Below are positions 32,535 through 42,324 of a stretch of 64,000 nucleotides of DNA, in pieces. Both the position numbers and the translations under genes were made by a program. Each line of letters starts with the position of its first letter. Position 1 is the first letter of the stretch. The stretch is from contig JAFXEB010000033.1 of assembly GCA_017521025.1 (NCBI GenBank), positions 120,773-184,772 of the forward strand, in the 5' to 3' direction. A model generated the notes under the pieces. That model was not told where the DNA came from. It made no database searches and worked only from the letters and a program-made list of their open reading frames with translations. Source of the stretch: Clostridia bacterium (GTDB lineage Bacteria > Bacillota > Clostridia > Oscillospirales > CAG-382).

Positions 32535-34022
32535 CTATTTATGGAAAAGTCTGTTGGTCTGATAGGTGGGCTCGCAGGTAAGATTTATACCAAGCTTTCT
32601 GTAGACCTCCTCATCCACCTGAGACAGTATAACGGTGGAATGTGCCTCTGCCCCACGGAGAAGATGCAGACATTCATAAGCACGCTTTGATACCTCATCA
32701 TGGGTAGCGCTTATGGTAAGAGCTATAAGCAGCTCATCCGTATGCATACGAGGATTTTTATTGCCCAAAAAGCCGACCTTAAGGCTTTGGATAGGCTCGA
32801 TAACAGCAGGCTTTATAAGGAGCTGTTCTCTGTCGATGCCGCCTGCCTCCTTAACCGCATTAAGCAAAGCGGCAGAAGCGGCGCCCAAAAGCTCAGAGGT
32901 CTTGCCTGTAACGACCTTGCCGCCGGGAAGGCGGATAGCGACCGCAGGCTGACCGCCCGTTTCGGCGGAGCACTGGAGCGCCACGGGCACAACCTCCCTA
33001 TCGTTGACGGTGATGCCTGCCTGCCTCATTATCAGCTCTATCTTCTGCACTGCGTTGCCGTTGTCCCTACCCTTTTTCTTTTCGCAAAGGGCGGCAAAAT
33101 AACGGCGTATTATCTCACCCTTGGCGGCGGCACGTACAGCCTCATCATCCTCTATGCAGTAGCCCGCCATATTAACGCCCATATCCGTGGGAGACTTATA
33201 GGGGCTGATACCCTCTATATCCTCAAAAATAGCATTGAGCACGGGGAAAACCTCAACGTCCCTATTGTAATTAACAGCGGTTACGCCGTAAGCCTCCAAA
33301 TGGAAGGGGTCTATCATATTTACGTCATCAAGGTCTGCAGTAGCTGACTCGTAAGCCAGATTCACAGGGTGCTTAAGCGGCAGGTTCCATATAGGAAAGG
33401 TCTCAAACTTTGCGTAGCCGGACTTCACGCCGTGCTTATAATCGTGATATATCTGCGAAAGGCAGGTAGCCATCTTACCGCTACCGGGGCCGGGAGCGGT
33501 AACCACCACGAGAGGACGGGAGGTAGCAATGTAATCGTTCTTGCCAAAGCCCTCCTCACTTACAATGTGAGATACTGCCACGGGATAACCCTCTATGGGG
33601 TAATGGAGATACACCTTTACCCCCAAGGTCTCCATACGCTTTTTAAATGCGTCTGCGGCGTGCTGACGGGCGTATTTGGAGATAACAACGCTGCCCACGA
33701 AAAGATCCATATCCCTAAAAGCATCTATAAGGCGCAAAACGTCTGCATCGTAGCTGATGCCGATATCCGAGCGGATCTTGCTTTTTTCGATATCGTCAGC
33801 GCTGATGACAATGACCACCTCTACGTCGGAGGCGATATTGCGCAGCATCTGTATTTTGGCATCGGGCACAAAGCCGGGAAGCACGCGGGAGGCGTGGTAA
33901 TCGTCAAAGATCTTGCCGCCGAACTCAAGATAGAGCTTGCCGCCGAAATCTGCTATACGTTTTGTAATATGCTCTGACTGCTTGTTTATATAAAGCTCGT
34001 TATTAAAGCCGTAGCCTGCCAT
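32535..34022 (-). CDS. DUF1846 family protein
   Basis: 495 aa, close to the usual length of this family. The conserved block RPLVVVTAPGPGSGKMATCLSQ (near 170) contains a P-loop-like GPGSGK and is diagnostic; YHPIEGYPV-like and ENK-rich surroundings also fit. Structures are known for the family but its biochemical role is not established, so no function is assigned. Start at ATG 34022: GAGGAGG is 8 nt upstream, while the longer frame to 34040 has none. Single gene between pyrR and yitT-like genes. Confidence 0.88.
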   Translation of the reverse strand: MAGYGFNNELYINKQSEHITKRIADFGGKLYLEFGGKIFDDYHASRVLPGFVPDAKIQMLRNIASDVEVVIVISADDIEKSKIRSDIGISYDADVLRLIDAFRDMDLFVGSVVISKYARQHAADAFKKRMETLGVKVYLHYPIEGYPVAVSHIVSEEGFGKNDYIATSRPLVVVTAPGPGSGKMATCLSQIYHDYKHGVKSGYAKFETFPIWNLPLKHPVNLAYESATADLDDVNMIDPFHLEAYGVTAVNYNRDVEVFPVLNAIFEDIEGISPYKSPTDMGVNMAGYCIEDDEAVRAAAKGEIIRRYFAALCEKKKGRDNGNAVQKIELIMRQAGITVNDREVVPVALQCSAETGGQPAVAIRLPGGKVVTGKTSELLGAASAALLNAVKEAGGIDREQLLIKPAVIEPIQSLKVGFLGNKNPRMHTDELLIALTISATHDEVSKRAYECLHLLRGAEAHSTVILSQVDEEVYRKLGINLTCEPTYQTNRLFHK

Positions 34023-34135
34023 TGCGATATGCCTCCTCAATCATTACTTACCGTATAAGTTTACCATTTATATCTGATATTTTCAATAGCTTTTCGAGAT
34101 TTTTTGCGTTTTTTTAGCAGGACAAAAAGGGGCGG

Positions 34136-34163
34136 TTGACTTTATGCGAAAAATGTATATAAT
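34136..34163 (+). promoter_or_regulatory. Sigma-A promoter of the YitT-family gene
   Basis: TTGACT (34136-34141), 16-nt spacer, TATAAT (34158-34163). Confidence 0.7.
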
Positions 34164-34193
34164 ATATATTAGTTAATAAAACGGAGGCTGTAT

Positions 34194-35084
34194 ATGAAAA
34201 GGCTGAAGTACAGAAATGCGGTGCGTGACGCTGTTTTTATTCTTGTAGGCTGTGTAGTCTATGCCGTTGGCATCGCTTTGTTTTTAGACCCTAACGGGCT
34301 TACGCCTGCAGGCGTTTCAGGTCTTGCAATCGTCATCAACCATTATCTTGAGCTTTGGTTTGGTATAAGCGGTATCGAAACGGGTACAATTATATTTATA
34401 GCCAACATACCGATAATGGCACTGGGGATATGGAAGTTTGGGTTTAAGTTTTTCTTCACCACCATAGTGGCAACAGTGATGTCCTCTTGGTTTATCAACC
34501 TGCTTGAGGCAAACGTGGCTCCTCTCAGCACCGACCCCCTGCTTTGCAGTATATTAGGCGGCGCCTTTATGTCGCTGGGCATGGGTATGATATTCAGGGC
34601 AGGTGCCACCACGGGCGGCAGTGACGTTATCGTGCGTGTACTGCGCACCAGGTTCAAGCACATCAAAACAGGTGAGCTGTTCTGGGCGATAGACGGCGTT
34701 ATCATAGTGCTGTCGGCAGTGGCTTTTAGGGATATCAAGGTCCTGCTGTATGCGATAATCACTCTGGCGGTACAGACCTTTGTTATCGACACGGTACTGT
34801 ACGGCTCGGACAGTGCAACGATGGTGTACATTATGAGCGACTGCGAGGACGAGATAAAGCGGCGCATACTTACAGAGCTTGAGGCAGGCGTTACGCTTAT
34901 CAAGGCAGAGGGCGCATACACGGGCAAGGACAAGAACGTACTGCTTTGCGTTATCAAAAAGCAGACTTTTCCCAAGGTGAAGGACCTGGTGGCGGAAACT
35001 GACCCCACCGCCTTTATGATAGTCACCAAGGCTACGGAGATATTCGGCGAAGGCTTTAAGGAGCACAACGCCGACGAGATATGA
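34194..35084 (+). CDS. YitT family membrane protein (DUF161/DUF2179)
   Basis: 296 aa: five N-terminal membrane helices (~15-190) with the family motif GLGMGMIFRAGATTGGSDVIVRVL near 123-146 (wording in the sequence: SLGMGMIFRAGATTGGSD), followed by a soluble DUF2179 domain (~220-290) containing EAGVTLIKAEGAYTGKDKNVLLCVI. These proteins are widespread in Firmicutes; transport activity is suspected but not shown. GGAGG lies 8 nt before the ATG. Monocistronic, with its own promoter and a shared terminator. Confidence 0.9.
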   Translation: MKRLKYRNAVRDAVFILVGCVVYAVGIALFLDPNGLTPAGVSGLAIVINHYLELWFGISGIETGTIIFIANIPIMALGIWKFGFKFFFTTIVATVMSSWFINLLEANVAPLSTDPLLCSILGGAFMSLGMGMIFRAGATTGGSDVIVRVLRTRFKHIKTGELFWAIDGVIIVLSAVAFRDIKVLLYAIITLAVQTFVIDTVLYGSDSATMVYIMSDCEDEIKRRILTELEAGVTLIKAEGAYTGKDKNVLLCVIKKQTFPKVKDLVAETDPTAFMIVTKATEIFGEGFKEHNADEI

Positions 35085-35096
35085 CGGTATATACGC

Positions 35097-35130
35097 AAAA
35101 ACAGAGGGCACCGGTGCCCTCTGTTTTTTC
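35097..35130. terminator. Bidirectional terminator between yitT-like gene and hflX
   Basis: Perfect 24-bp palindrome (35101-35124) with flanking A4 and T6, between convergent genes. Confidence 0.9.
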
Positions 35131-35138
35131 TTTTATTG

Positions 35139-36407
35139 TCAATCGCAGATATACTCGGCAAGCCTGCCTATCTCCTTATCGTCGCAGATAGCCTTTACGG
35201 TAACGCTACCGTCATCTTTATAGTCGGTGGAGAGCACCTCTGCGGCGGCATAAAGGGTGGACACCTTACCTGCGGCTCTTTGAGGGAAGCGGAAGGTGAC
35301 AGTCCGTCTGCCGTCTCTCACCGAATTTTCAAGGGCGGCTATAAGCCCGTCTATCCCCTCACCCGTGGCGGCGGATATCATCACAGCATCCGCAGGGATA
35401 TAGTCTCTTTCCACAGCTATATCCATTTTATTGAACACCTTGATAACGGGCTTATGACCGCCGCAAAGCTCCTCTATAAGAGACTCGGTAACGGCGCTCT
35501 TGCGTCTGCGGCGGGTATCCTCCTCGGAGGAATCGGTAACGCTGATGATAAAATCGGCATATTTAAGCTCGTCAAGGGTGGATTTGAAGGCTTTTATCAA
35601 ATGGTGAGGCAAGCCGTCTATAAACCCGACGGTATCGGTTAGCAATACCTCTACCCCATTCTCGGTAGTGAGCAGTCTTGTGGTAGGGTCAAGGGTAGCA
35701 AAAAGCTTGTTCTCTGCCAATATGCCCGCATCGGTCAGATAGTTCAGCAGGGTAGATTTGCCGCTGTTGGTATAACCCACTATGGCGGCGCTCTTTATAG
35801 GCTTTTTATCCCTTGCGGCACGCTTGGTAAGGCGTGTGCGCTCCATCTCCTTAAGCTCGGACTCAAGAGCGGCTATGCGGCGCTTTATGTGTCTGCGGTC
35901 GCTTTCAAGCTTGCTCTCGCCCGGGCCACGGGTGCCGATGCCGCCGCCGAGACGGGACAGCTCCTTACCCTTACCCGTAAGACGGGGCGCCGTATATCTG
36001 AGGCAGGCTATCTCTACCTGCATTTTACCCTCGCCCGTTACGGCGTGGAGCGCAAATATATCAAGTATCAGCATGGTGCGGTCTATAACACGGACGCCGA
36101 TAAGCTCCTCCAGATTATTAAGCTGTGAGGGCGAAAGCTCGTTATCGAAAACCACAAGGTCTATGTCGCCGTCCGCCTCCACAAAATCGGCTATCTCCAT
36201 AGCCTTGCCTGAGCCTATATAGGTCTTGGAGTTGGGAGACTCAAGGTTTTGCGTAACTCTGGCAACGGCGGTGCCGCCTGCTGTATCAAGCAGGCTTTCA
36301 AGCTCGTCAAGGGAGATCTCAGTTGCCTCGGGGTCACCCGTACACAGAGCAACAAGGACACCCCTTGCTCTTTTTTCCTCAAAAGCCTTGGTAGTATCAA
36401 GTATCAT
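35139..36407 (-). CDS. hflX: Ribosome-associated GTPase HflX
   Basis: 422 aa. N-terminal HflX domain with GSGKAMEIADFV and VFDNELSPSQLNNLE; the glycine-rich linker RLGGGIGTRGPGESKLESDRR; then the G domain: GYTNSGKSTLLN (G1), DPTTR (G2), DTVGFI (G3), NKMD (G4). HflX splits stalled or hibernating ribosomes. ATG 36407 has AGGAGG 7 nt upstream; the longer open frame to 36653 overlaps the rpmE terminator and is rejected. No own promoter is obvious; it may depend on readthrough from rpmE. Confidence 0.94.
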   Translation of the reverse strand: MILDTTKAFEEKRARGVLVALCTGDPEATEISLDELESLLDTAGGTAVARVTQNLESPNSKTYIGSGKAMEIADFVEADGDIDLVVFDNELSPSQLNNLEELIGVRVIDRTMLILDIFALHAVTGEGKMQVEIACLRYTAPRLTGKGKELSRLGGGIGTRGPGESKLESDRRHIKRRIAALESELKEMERTRLTKRAARDKKPIKSAAIVGYTNSGKSTLLNYLTDAGILAENKLFATLDPTTRLLTTENGVEVLLTDTVGFIDGLPHHLIKAFKSTLDELKYADFIISVTDSSEEDTRRRRKSAVTESLIEELCGGHKPVIKVFNKMDIAVERDYIPADAVMISAATGEGIDGLIAALENSVRDGRRTVTFRFPQRAAGKVSTLYAAAEVLSTDYKDDGSVTVKAICDDKEIGRLAEYICD

Positions 36408-36442
36408 AATAACACCTCCTAAAACACATCGGGGGCGGTGAA

Positions 36443-36479
36443 AACACACAAAAAGGGCAACGCTGATGCGTTGCCCTTT
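36443..36479 (-). terminator. Terminator of rpmE
   Basis: 12-bp perfect stem (36452-36463, 36468-36479) followed on the minus strand by TTTTTGTGTGTTTT. It lies between rpmE and hflX. Confidence 0.85.
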
Positions 36480-36498
36480 CTCCGTACTAAGCCTAAAA

Positions 36499-36699
36499 TT
36501 AGTCCAGGTTGTACTTCTTCTTAAACTTGTCAACACGTCCGCCGGAGTCAACAAACTTCTGTTTACCGGTGAAGAACGGATGGCACTTGGAGCATATATC
36601 AACCTTGAGCTCGCTCTTGGTAGACACGGTCTGCATTTCTGCACCGCAAGCACATCTTACAGTGATCTTATTCAACTTAGGATGGATGCCTTCCTTCAC
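36499..36699 (-). CDS. rpmE: 50S ribosomal protein L31
   Basis: 66 aa from GTG 36699 (GAGGGA upstream), matching the length of L31. Begins [13 protein letters not shown] and has four zinc-binding cysteines (CACG and CSKC), so it is the zinc-type L31; ends [20 protein letters not shown]. The longer frame to 36747 crosses the promoter and is discounted. Single-gene unit with its own promoter and terminator. Confidence 0.95.
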   Translation of the reverse strand: MKEGIHPKLNKITVRCACGAEMQTVSTKSELKVDICSKCHPFFTGKQKFVDSGGRVDKFKKKYNLD

Positions 36700-36747
36700 T
36701 TTACTTCCCTCGCTTCCTATAACAAAATAATACTTTTCACAAAGCAC

Positions 36748-36776
36748 AGTATAGCATAGTGTAAACTAAAAATCAA
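36748..36776 (-). promoter_or_regulatory. Sigma-A promoter of rpmE
   Basis: Minus strand TTGATT (36776-36771), 17-nt spacer, TATACT (36753-36748). Confidence 0.65.
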
Positions 36777-36806
36777 TACCTTTTTTAAACTTTCTGCACC
36801 AAATTT

Positions 36807-37427
36807 TTAGTATACCAAAAACATTGCCACTACGCAGGCAAGCTCAGCCGCAATCAGAATAACGCTTTGAACGATGTTGAGCTTTTTTATCTTTACGTTA
36901 AGTATAAAGGCAATTCCTACGGCGACAAAAACAAGGTCATATATAATGGTAGTAGCTATAAAGCTGGGGATAAGCGCCCTTGCTATCATAAGCACGGGCA
37001 TAACGAGGCAGGAGAAAGGAACGGGCACGCCCGTAAACGCCTTCATATTAAGGTCGGGAGTCTCCTCTATGGCTTGTGTGTTGAAGTACGCAAGTCTTAT
37101 TGCGGCACAAGCGGCGTAAACTATGTAAGCGGCAACGTCATGCCAACGGCTGAAGCCGCTGAAATATGCTATGACTGCAGGAGCAACGCCGAAGGACACC
37201 ATATCGCACACGGTATCTATCTGGATGCCGAAGACCTTTTCCTTACGGGTGCGGCTGCCGGCGCCACGTGCTATTCTGCCGTCGAACATATCGCAAAGCC
37301 CCGACAGCAAAAACATACAGACCGCAAGCAAAAGAGCGCCCGATGCCGCCGCAAAGCATGCCACCAGTGCTGATGCAAGTCCCAGCAGAGTTACAAAATT
37401 GGCAAGATTATATACGCCTATAAACAT
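36807..37427 (-). CDS. pssA: CDP-diacylglycerol-serine O-phosphatidyltransferase
   Basis: 206-aa membrane CDP-alcohol phosphatidyltransferase with six helices. The catalytic signature is DGRIAR (near 49-54) then GIQIDTVCD (G-x3-D-x3-D), with a slightly longer middle segment than the usual eight residues. It makes phosphatidylserine at the cytoplasmic membrane from CDP-DAG and serine. The PssA assignment over other CDP-alcohol transferases rests on SFGVAPAVIAY and FTGVPVPFS. GAGGAG lies 8 nt before the ATG. No phosphatidylserine decarboxylase is adjacent. Last gene of the large cluster, 32 nt after rsgA. Confidence 0.88.
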   Translation of the reverse strand: MFIGVYNLANFVTLLGLASALVACFAAASGALLLAVCMFLLSGLCDMFDGRIARGAGSRTRKEKVFGIQIDTVCDMVSFGVAPAVIAYFSGFSRWHDVAAYIVYAACAAIRLAYFNTQAIEETPDLNMKAFTGVPVPFSCLVMPVLMIARALIPSFIATTIIYDLVFVAVGIAFILNVKIKKLNIVQSVILIAAELACVVAMFLVY

Positions 37428-37459
37428 AATTATTTCTCCTCATCTATATATAGTCGGCA

Positions 37460-38350
37460 CTAACTGTAGCGTTTACGTGCCTTAAGCTCGCCGTACAGCT
37501 TTACAAAGCTCCCGTGCCTGCTTTCGGCGATCAAGCCGCTATTTACTGCTCCGATAACGCCGCAGCCCTCCTCCTTAAGGTGGGTACAGCCTCTGAAAGC
37601 ACAGCTCCCCAAATGGGCTTCAAACTCAGGGAAGCAATACTTCAGCTCTTCGTATTCCTCCACACCCAGCCTATCCTCGTCAAGCATAGTGAATCCGGGC
37701 GTATCTGCTATGTAGGTATTATCGCCCACTGCAAAAAACTCTGTATGTCTTGTAGTGTTTTTGCCACGGGCTATTTTTTTGCTGAGCTCACCCGTTTCTG
37801 CGTTAAGGCTTGGGTAGAGAGCGTTCAGCAAGCTCGACTTGCCAACTCCCGACGCACCTGCGAAAACCGCCGTTTTGCCGTCAAGATACGTCCGCAGCTC
37901 CTCTATCCCCTCACCTCTTGCGGCACATAGGGAAAAGCATTTGTAAAAAGCCTTTTCATATATATCAATCAAAGCGGTGGGTGCGCAAAGGTCGCTTTTA
38001 TTAACGGCTATTACCGTCTCTACTCCTGCGTTTTCAGCCATTACGGTGAGCTTATCGATATTGTACAGATAGGGGTCGGGTGACATAGTAGCGGTAACCA
38101 CCACAAACAGGTCTATATTAGCCACTGCGGGACGGGCAAGACAGTTTTTACGCTCCTTTACCGTCCTGATAAAGCCGCTGCCGTCTGCGTTGCGCTCCAG
38201 CTCTACCCTGTCCCCTGCGAGAAGCCTGAGCCCATCCTTGCGGATGTGACTGCCCGCCTTGCAAAGCACCTGACTGTCGCCTGACGCTACGGTATACAGC
38301 CCCTTTTTTTCTTTGATTATTACGCCCTCGACTATATCCATCTTATTCAT
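37460..38350 (-). CDS. rsgA: Ribosome small subunit-dependent GTPase RsgA
   Basis: About 296 aa. OB-fold N-terminus, then a circularly permuted GTPase: NKSDL (G4) precedes GASGVGKSSLLNAL (G1) and DTPGF (G3); the C-terminal zinc site reads CAFRGCTHLKEEGCGVIGAV with Cys/His ligands. It matures 30S subunits. Start: ATG 38350 overlaps the prkC stop by 8 nt; ATG 38341 is nearly as likely and the upstream GTG 38362 less so. Position after prpC-prkC is as in Bacillus. Confidence 0.94.
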   Translation of the reverse strand: MNKMDIVEGVIIKEKKGLYTVASGDSQVLCKAGSHIRKDGLRLLAGDRVELERNADGSGFIRTVKERKNCLARPAVANIDLFVVVTATMSPDPYLYNIDKLTVMAENAGVETVIAVNKSDLCAPTALIDIYEKAFYKCFSLCAARGEGIEELRTYLDGKTAVFAGASGVGKSSLLNALYPSLNAETGELSKKIARGKNTTRHTEFFAVGDNTYIADTPGFTMLDEDRLGVEEYEELKYCFPEFEAHLGSCAFRGCTHLKEEGCGVIGAVNSGLIAESRHGSFVKLYGELKARKRYS

Positions 38351-40514
38351 AGCTCTCTTCACTTATTACAGAGCTTTCCTCCCCGGAGGCACCTGCGGAT
38401 ACCGTAAGGATAACGGTATCGGTAGAGAATACCGGGTCGCCGCCCTTGTGGGTGACATCTATTACCGTGCCAGCCTCCTCGGTGGAGGTGGGGTCGTAGA
38501 TAAAGCTGTAATTATAGATACGCACGTCGGGATGCAGCATAGCCGCTCTCGCCTCAGACTCGGTAAGTCCAAGAACGTTGGGCATAAACTTGCACTGCTT
38601 GCTTATACGGATGCTTACGGGAGTGCCACGCATCATAAGGGTACCCTCGTCAAACTCCTGCCAGATAACTTTACCGTCGGGAGAAACGCTCTCCTCCTCG
38701 GTAACCTCGCCCAGCACAAGACCTATCTCGTCAAGCATCCTTGCCGCTTCTTCCTCAGTAAGCTCCATAAGATTCGGCATATTCACCTCTATCTCGGGAG
38801 CGTAGACATATATACGGAACTTTTCGCCCTCACGTATAATGTCGCCCGTTACAAGCTCTGCATAGTTGCCTTCGGCATCCATACGCTGTACCAAAAGCAC
38901 CTGAGCCTGAGATGCGTACTGCACCCTCTCCTCATCTACCGCAGGCGGGATAAGTCCATTACTGTCGGGCACGTTGATAACGGAAATATCGTCCTCCTCA
39001 ATATTCCACTTGCTAAGCATATTGAGCGCATAAGACTTTGTATACATGCAAAGGTCCTGATAAACGCTCTCCTTAGGACCGTAGCTGACTGTAAGCTTAA
39101 GGCCCGTATAAAACTCCTTACCCTCGGGCAGGTTTACGATACCCTCCACAGGGTTTTGCGTCAGGATCTCGTTCTTGGGTCTGTCGCTCTTTTCATAGCT
39201 TACGTTTTCGTCAAGCACGTCTATTTTATATGACGCTTTTAGCTGTTCCAAAAGCTCGTCACCGTATATCATACCCTCCACATCGGGCACCTTTATCTCG
39301 GTGGGAATGTTACTACCGTCAAATATCGACTTGATGTAGGAGTTGAACAGCACCACCATTATCATCGCCACCACTATAAGGAAAGCGGCGGAAACACCTG
39401 CGATTATGGGGAACATACTGTGGCTTGAGCCTGTAAACAGAGACCTTTTGCGCTTGCCCGTGTCACCAGCGGCACTGTCGGTCTTTGTTTTCTTTTTCTT
39501 CTTTTTTGGCTCCTTAGCCTCGTGGCTTATCTTCTTTTCTGCAAATACGGAGACGTCAATGCCCCCATAGGGGGTGATATCGCCGATGCTGGCGGTGGCT
39601 ATGCTGTCAATATTGACAACGTTGGGCAGAACGGCAGCCTCAGTGCTGCCCGACGTAAAAACCACATCAGGATTGTTATACAGCACCTCAAGCGCTTTAA
39701 GCATAGCGTGGGCGGAGGGGAAGCGTGCCTCGGGCGCCTTTTCCATAGCACGGAGTATTATCTGATTGAGACCCTCGGGGATGGCAGGGTTTACCTTTAT
39801 AGGCTCTACAGGGTCGTCGTTTACCTGCATCATCGCCACATTAAGGGCGTTCTCGTGGACAAAGGGAAGCCTGCCCGTACACATCTCATAAAGCATTATG
39901 CCCACAGAGTACAGGTCGGCGTGGAAATCAGTCTTCTTGCCGCTTGCCTGCTCAGGACTGATGTAATAGACCGTGCCTATCGCCTTCTCTGCCACGGTAA
40001 GGGAGGATGCATTTGGTAGCTTGGCTATGCCGAAGTCCGTAACCTTTATCTCGGCGCTTTTCTGTAGCATTATGTTCTGAGGCTTGATATCCCTATGGAT
40101 AACACCCTTGCTGTGGGCGTGCTCAAGCGCCTTCAGTATCTGGATGGCGTAAAAGCAACCCTCTTTCCAGAAGAGCAGCCCCTTACTGTCGATATACTCT
40201 TTAAGGGTTATGCCATCGAGGAACTCCATAACGATGTATTTCATATCATCGTAGATGGCAACGTCATAAATGCTTACTATATTTTTGTGAGACAGCATGG
40301 CAACCGCCTTCGACTCGTTAAGAAAGCGCTGTACCATTGCCTCATCGGAATTGTATTCGGAATTAAGAATCTTTATTGCTACAAGGCGGTTCATAATAAG
40401 ATCCTCTGCCTTGAGCACAAAAGCCATGCCGCCCTCGCCCACAGGCTCAAGTATCTTGTAGCGGCGGTCGAGAACCTTGCCAACGTATTCGTCGTATTTA
40501 CTGCTGTTGCTCAC
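38343..40514 (-). CDS. prkC: Ser/Thr protein kinase with PASTA repeats (PrkC/Stk1)
   Basis: 723-aa membrane kinase. Cytoplasmic Hanks kinase domain (~15-275): Lys48 in VAIKIL, HRDIKPQN (140-147), DFG Asp160. A juxtamembrane Lys-rich stretch, then one membrane helix (~375-400). The outer part has about four PASTA repeats; the first, third and fourth are typical, the second is degenerate. It senses muropeptides or lipid II and phosphorylates cell-wall and translation proteins. It overlaps prpC by 4 nt. Its likely substrate family member IreB is encoded at 59.8 kb. Confidence 0.96.
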   Translation of the reverse strand: MSNSSKYDEYVGKVLDRRYKILEPVGEGGMAFVLKAEDLIMNRLVAIKILNSEYNSDEAMVQRFLNESKAVAMLSHKNIVSIYDVAIYDDMKYIVMEFLDGITLKEYIDSKGLLFWKEGCFYAIQILKALEHAHSKGVIHRDIKPQNIMLQKSAEIKVTDFGIAKLPNASSLTVAEKAIGTVYYISPEQASGKKTDFHADLYSVGIMLYEMCTGRLPFVHENALNVAMMQVNDDPVEPIKVNPAIPEGLNQIILRAMEKAPEARFPSAHAMLKALEVLYNNPDVVFTSGSTEAAVLPNVVNIDSIATASIGDITPYGGIDVSVFAEKKISHEAKEPKKKKKKTKTDSAAGDTGKRKRSLFTGSSHSMFPIIAGVSAAFLIVVAMIMVVLFNSYIKSIFDGSNIPTEIKVPDVEGMIYGDELLEQLKASYKIDVLDENVSYEKSDRPKNEILTQNPVEGIVNLPEGKEFYTGLKLTVSYGPKESVYQDLCMYTKSYALNMLSKWNIEEDDISVINVPDSNGLIPPAVDEERVQYASQAQVLLVQRMDAEGNYAELVTGDIIREGEKFRIYVYAPEIEVNMPNLMELTEEEAARMLDEIGLVLGEVTEEESVSPDGKVIWQEFDEGTLMMRGTPVSIRISKQCKFMPNVLGLTESEARAAMLHPDVRIYNYSFIYDPTSTEEAGTVIDVTHKGGDPVFSTDTVILTVSAGASGEESSVISEESYE

Positions 40515-41254
40515 TTTTTGCCCTCCTTCATAAGAAGTACTGCCGTGATATTATCACCGCCGCCCCCATTATTAGCGGCGTCTATAAGAGCCTTTACCTT
40601 GTTTTTGACCGTGCCGCCTGTAGAAAGGATGGCACGCAGCCCATCGTTTGATACATAGTTGCTGAGCCCGTCACTGCACAGTAAAAGTCCGTCAAAAGAA
40701 TCCACCATAAAGAAATCTGCATCCACCTCGTGCGCAATGCCCAAAGCCCTTGTGATAACATTCTTATTTGGGTGGTCCACAGCCTCCTCCTCGGTTATAG
40801 CGCCCGTATCCACCAGATACTGCACAAAGGAATGGTCCTTTGTAACCTGAGAAAAGGCACCGCTAAGAGTCTTGTACAGACGGCTGTCCCCTACGTTCAC
40901 CACATACGCCTTGTCTTGCCACACGAAGGCGGCAACCAGCGTGGTGCCCATACCCTTAAGCTCTGCTTTTTTCTCTGCCCTCTCTCTGACGGCGTTGTTT
41001 GCCGCAGATACCGCAAAGAGCATTGAATTTTTTATTATCTGTCCCGTAAGGTCTGCGCCGCTTTTGCCTATCTCCTTAAAAAGAGTGTCCGCATATACGC
41101 ACAGTGCAAGCTCGCTGGCTATACTGCCGCCGTTCACGCCGCCCATACCGTCACACACCACGGCAGAGACCCACTCGTCACATTCGCTTATCTTAAAGCT
41201 GTCCTCGTTGCGGCGACGGACCTTGCCCGTGTCGCTTTTACCGTAACTAATCAT
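40511..41254 (-). CDS. prpC: PP2C-type Ser/Thr phosphatase PrpC (Stp1)
   Basis: 247-aa PPM phosphatase, the partner that reverses PrkC phosphorylation. Metal-site motifs: RRRNEDSF, VVCDGMGGVNGG, VNVGDSRLY, TKDHSFV, LLCSDGLSNYV and GGGDNITAVL. First of a 4-nt-overlapping pair with prkC; follows rlmN by 35 nt. Confidence 0.95.
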   Translation of the reverse strand: MISYGKSDTGKVRRRNEDSFKISECDEWVSAVVCDGMGGVNGGSIASELALCVYADTLFKEIGKSGADLTGQIIKNSMLFAVSAANNAVRERAEKKAELKGMGTTLVAAFVWQDKAYVVNVGDSRLYKTLSGAFSQVTKDHSFVQYLVDTGAITEEEAVDHPNKNVITRALGIAHEVDADFFMVDSFDGLLLCSDGLSNYVSNDGLRAILSTGGTVKNKVKALIDAANNGGGGDNITAVLLMKEGKK

Positions 41255-41289
41255 ATAAAATCATCACCCTTTGTATAAAAAACCGCCGC

Positions 41290-42324
41290 TCATTCTCCCA
41301 CAAGAGTTTCGTGCTCATCCCTGAGCTGTCCGCAGGCGGCAGAGATGTCACTGCCAAGCTTCCTGCGCACGGTGGCGGTTATGCCAAAGCTCTCAAGCTT
41401 TTTCACAAAAGCGGCAGCAGCCGCTCTGGATGCTGTCCTGAACGCCCGCTCCTTTATCTCGTTTACGGGTATCAGGTTAACGTGGCAGAGACTGCCCTTA
41501 AGCTTTTTGCCAAGCTCCTCTGCCAGCTCAGGCGTATCGGTAACACCAGATATCAGCGCATATTCAAAGCTTGTACGCCTGCCCGTTCTTTTCTCGTAAT
41601 CCCTGCAAGCCTGCAAAAGCTCGTCTACCGAATACCTGTTGGCTATGGGCATTATGGTCTGTCTCAGCTCGTCATTGGGTGCGTGGAGTGAGACCGAAAG
41701 GGTTATCTGCAGATCCTCCTCCGCAAGCCGCCTTATGTTATCCACAAGGCCGCAGGTAGAGAGGGAGATGTGCCTATGCCCTATATTAAGTCCCTTGGGA
41801 TGGTTCACGAGCCTTAAAAACTTAAGTACGTTATCGTAATTGTCAAGAGGCTCACCCATACCCATAAGCACCACGCCCGAAACACGCTCACCCGTGTCCC
41901 TCATCGCCGCCTGTATCTGCGATATCATCTCCGCCGCCAACAGATTGCGCTTTAGCCCCCTTAAGGTGGAGGCGCAGAACTTACAGCCCATACGGCAACC
42001 TGCCTGAGTTGAAATGCATAGGGTGTTGCCGTGATGGTAGCGCATAAAAACACTTTCTATGTACTCGCCGTCATAAAGGCGAAACAGGTATTTGACCGTG
42101 CCGTCTATGGCGGAGACCTGCTTTGCGGCTATCTCCACATCGGGCACAATACAGTCCGCACGCAGAGACTCTCTGAGGGTCTTCGGGATATCCGTCATAC
42201 CGTCAAAGCCCACACCTACGGCGTGAAGCCATTTGAATATCTGGTCTGCCCTGTATTTAGGCTGACCCTTTGCCCCAAGGAATACTGCAAGCTCCTCAGG
42301 CAGCATGCTCTTTATATCTGTCAT
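41290..42324 (-). CDS. rlmN: Dual-specificity RNA methyltransferase RlmN
   Basis: 344-aa radical-SAM enzyme methylating C2 of A2503 in 23S rRNA and A37 of tRNAs. The 4Fe-4S motif is CRMGCKFC; other family signs are RYHHGNTLCISTQAG, GMGEPLDNYDNV, and the cysteine of the methyl-transfer site in SDISAACGQLR near the end. ATG 42324 overlaps the rsmB stop (TAATG). Confidence 0.96.
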   Translation of the reverse strand: MTDIKSMLPEELAVFLGAKGQPKYRADQIFKWLHAVGVGFDGMTDIPKTLRESLRADCIVPDVEIAAKQVSAIDGTVKYLFRLYDGEYIESVFMRYHHGNTLCISTQAGCRMGCKFCASTLRGLKRNLLAAEMISQIQAAMRDTGERVSGVVLMGMGEPLDNYDNVLKFLRLVNHPKGLNIGHRHISLSTCGLVDNIRRLAEEDLQITLSVSLHAPNDELRQTIMPIANRYSVDELLQACRDYEKRTGRRTSFEYALISGVTDTPELAEELGKKLKGSLCHVNLIPVNEIKERAFRTASRAAAAAFVKKLESFGITATVRRKLGSDISAACGQLRDEHETLVGE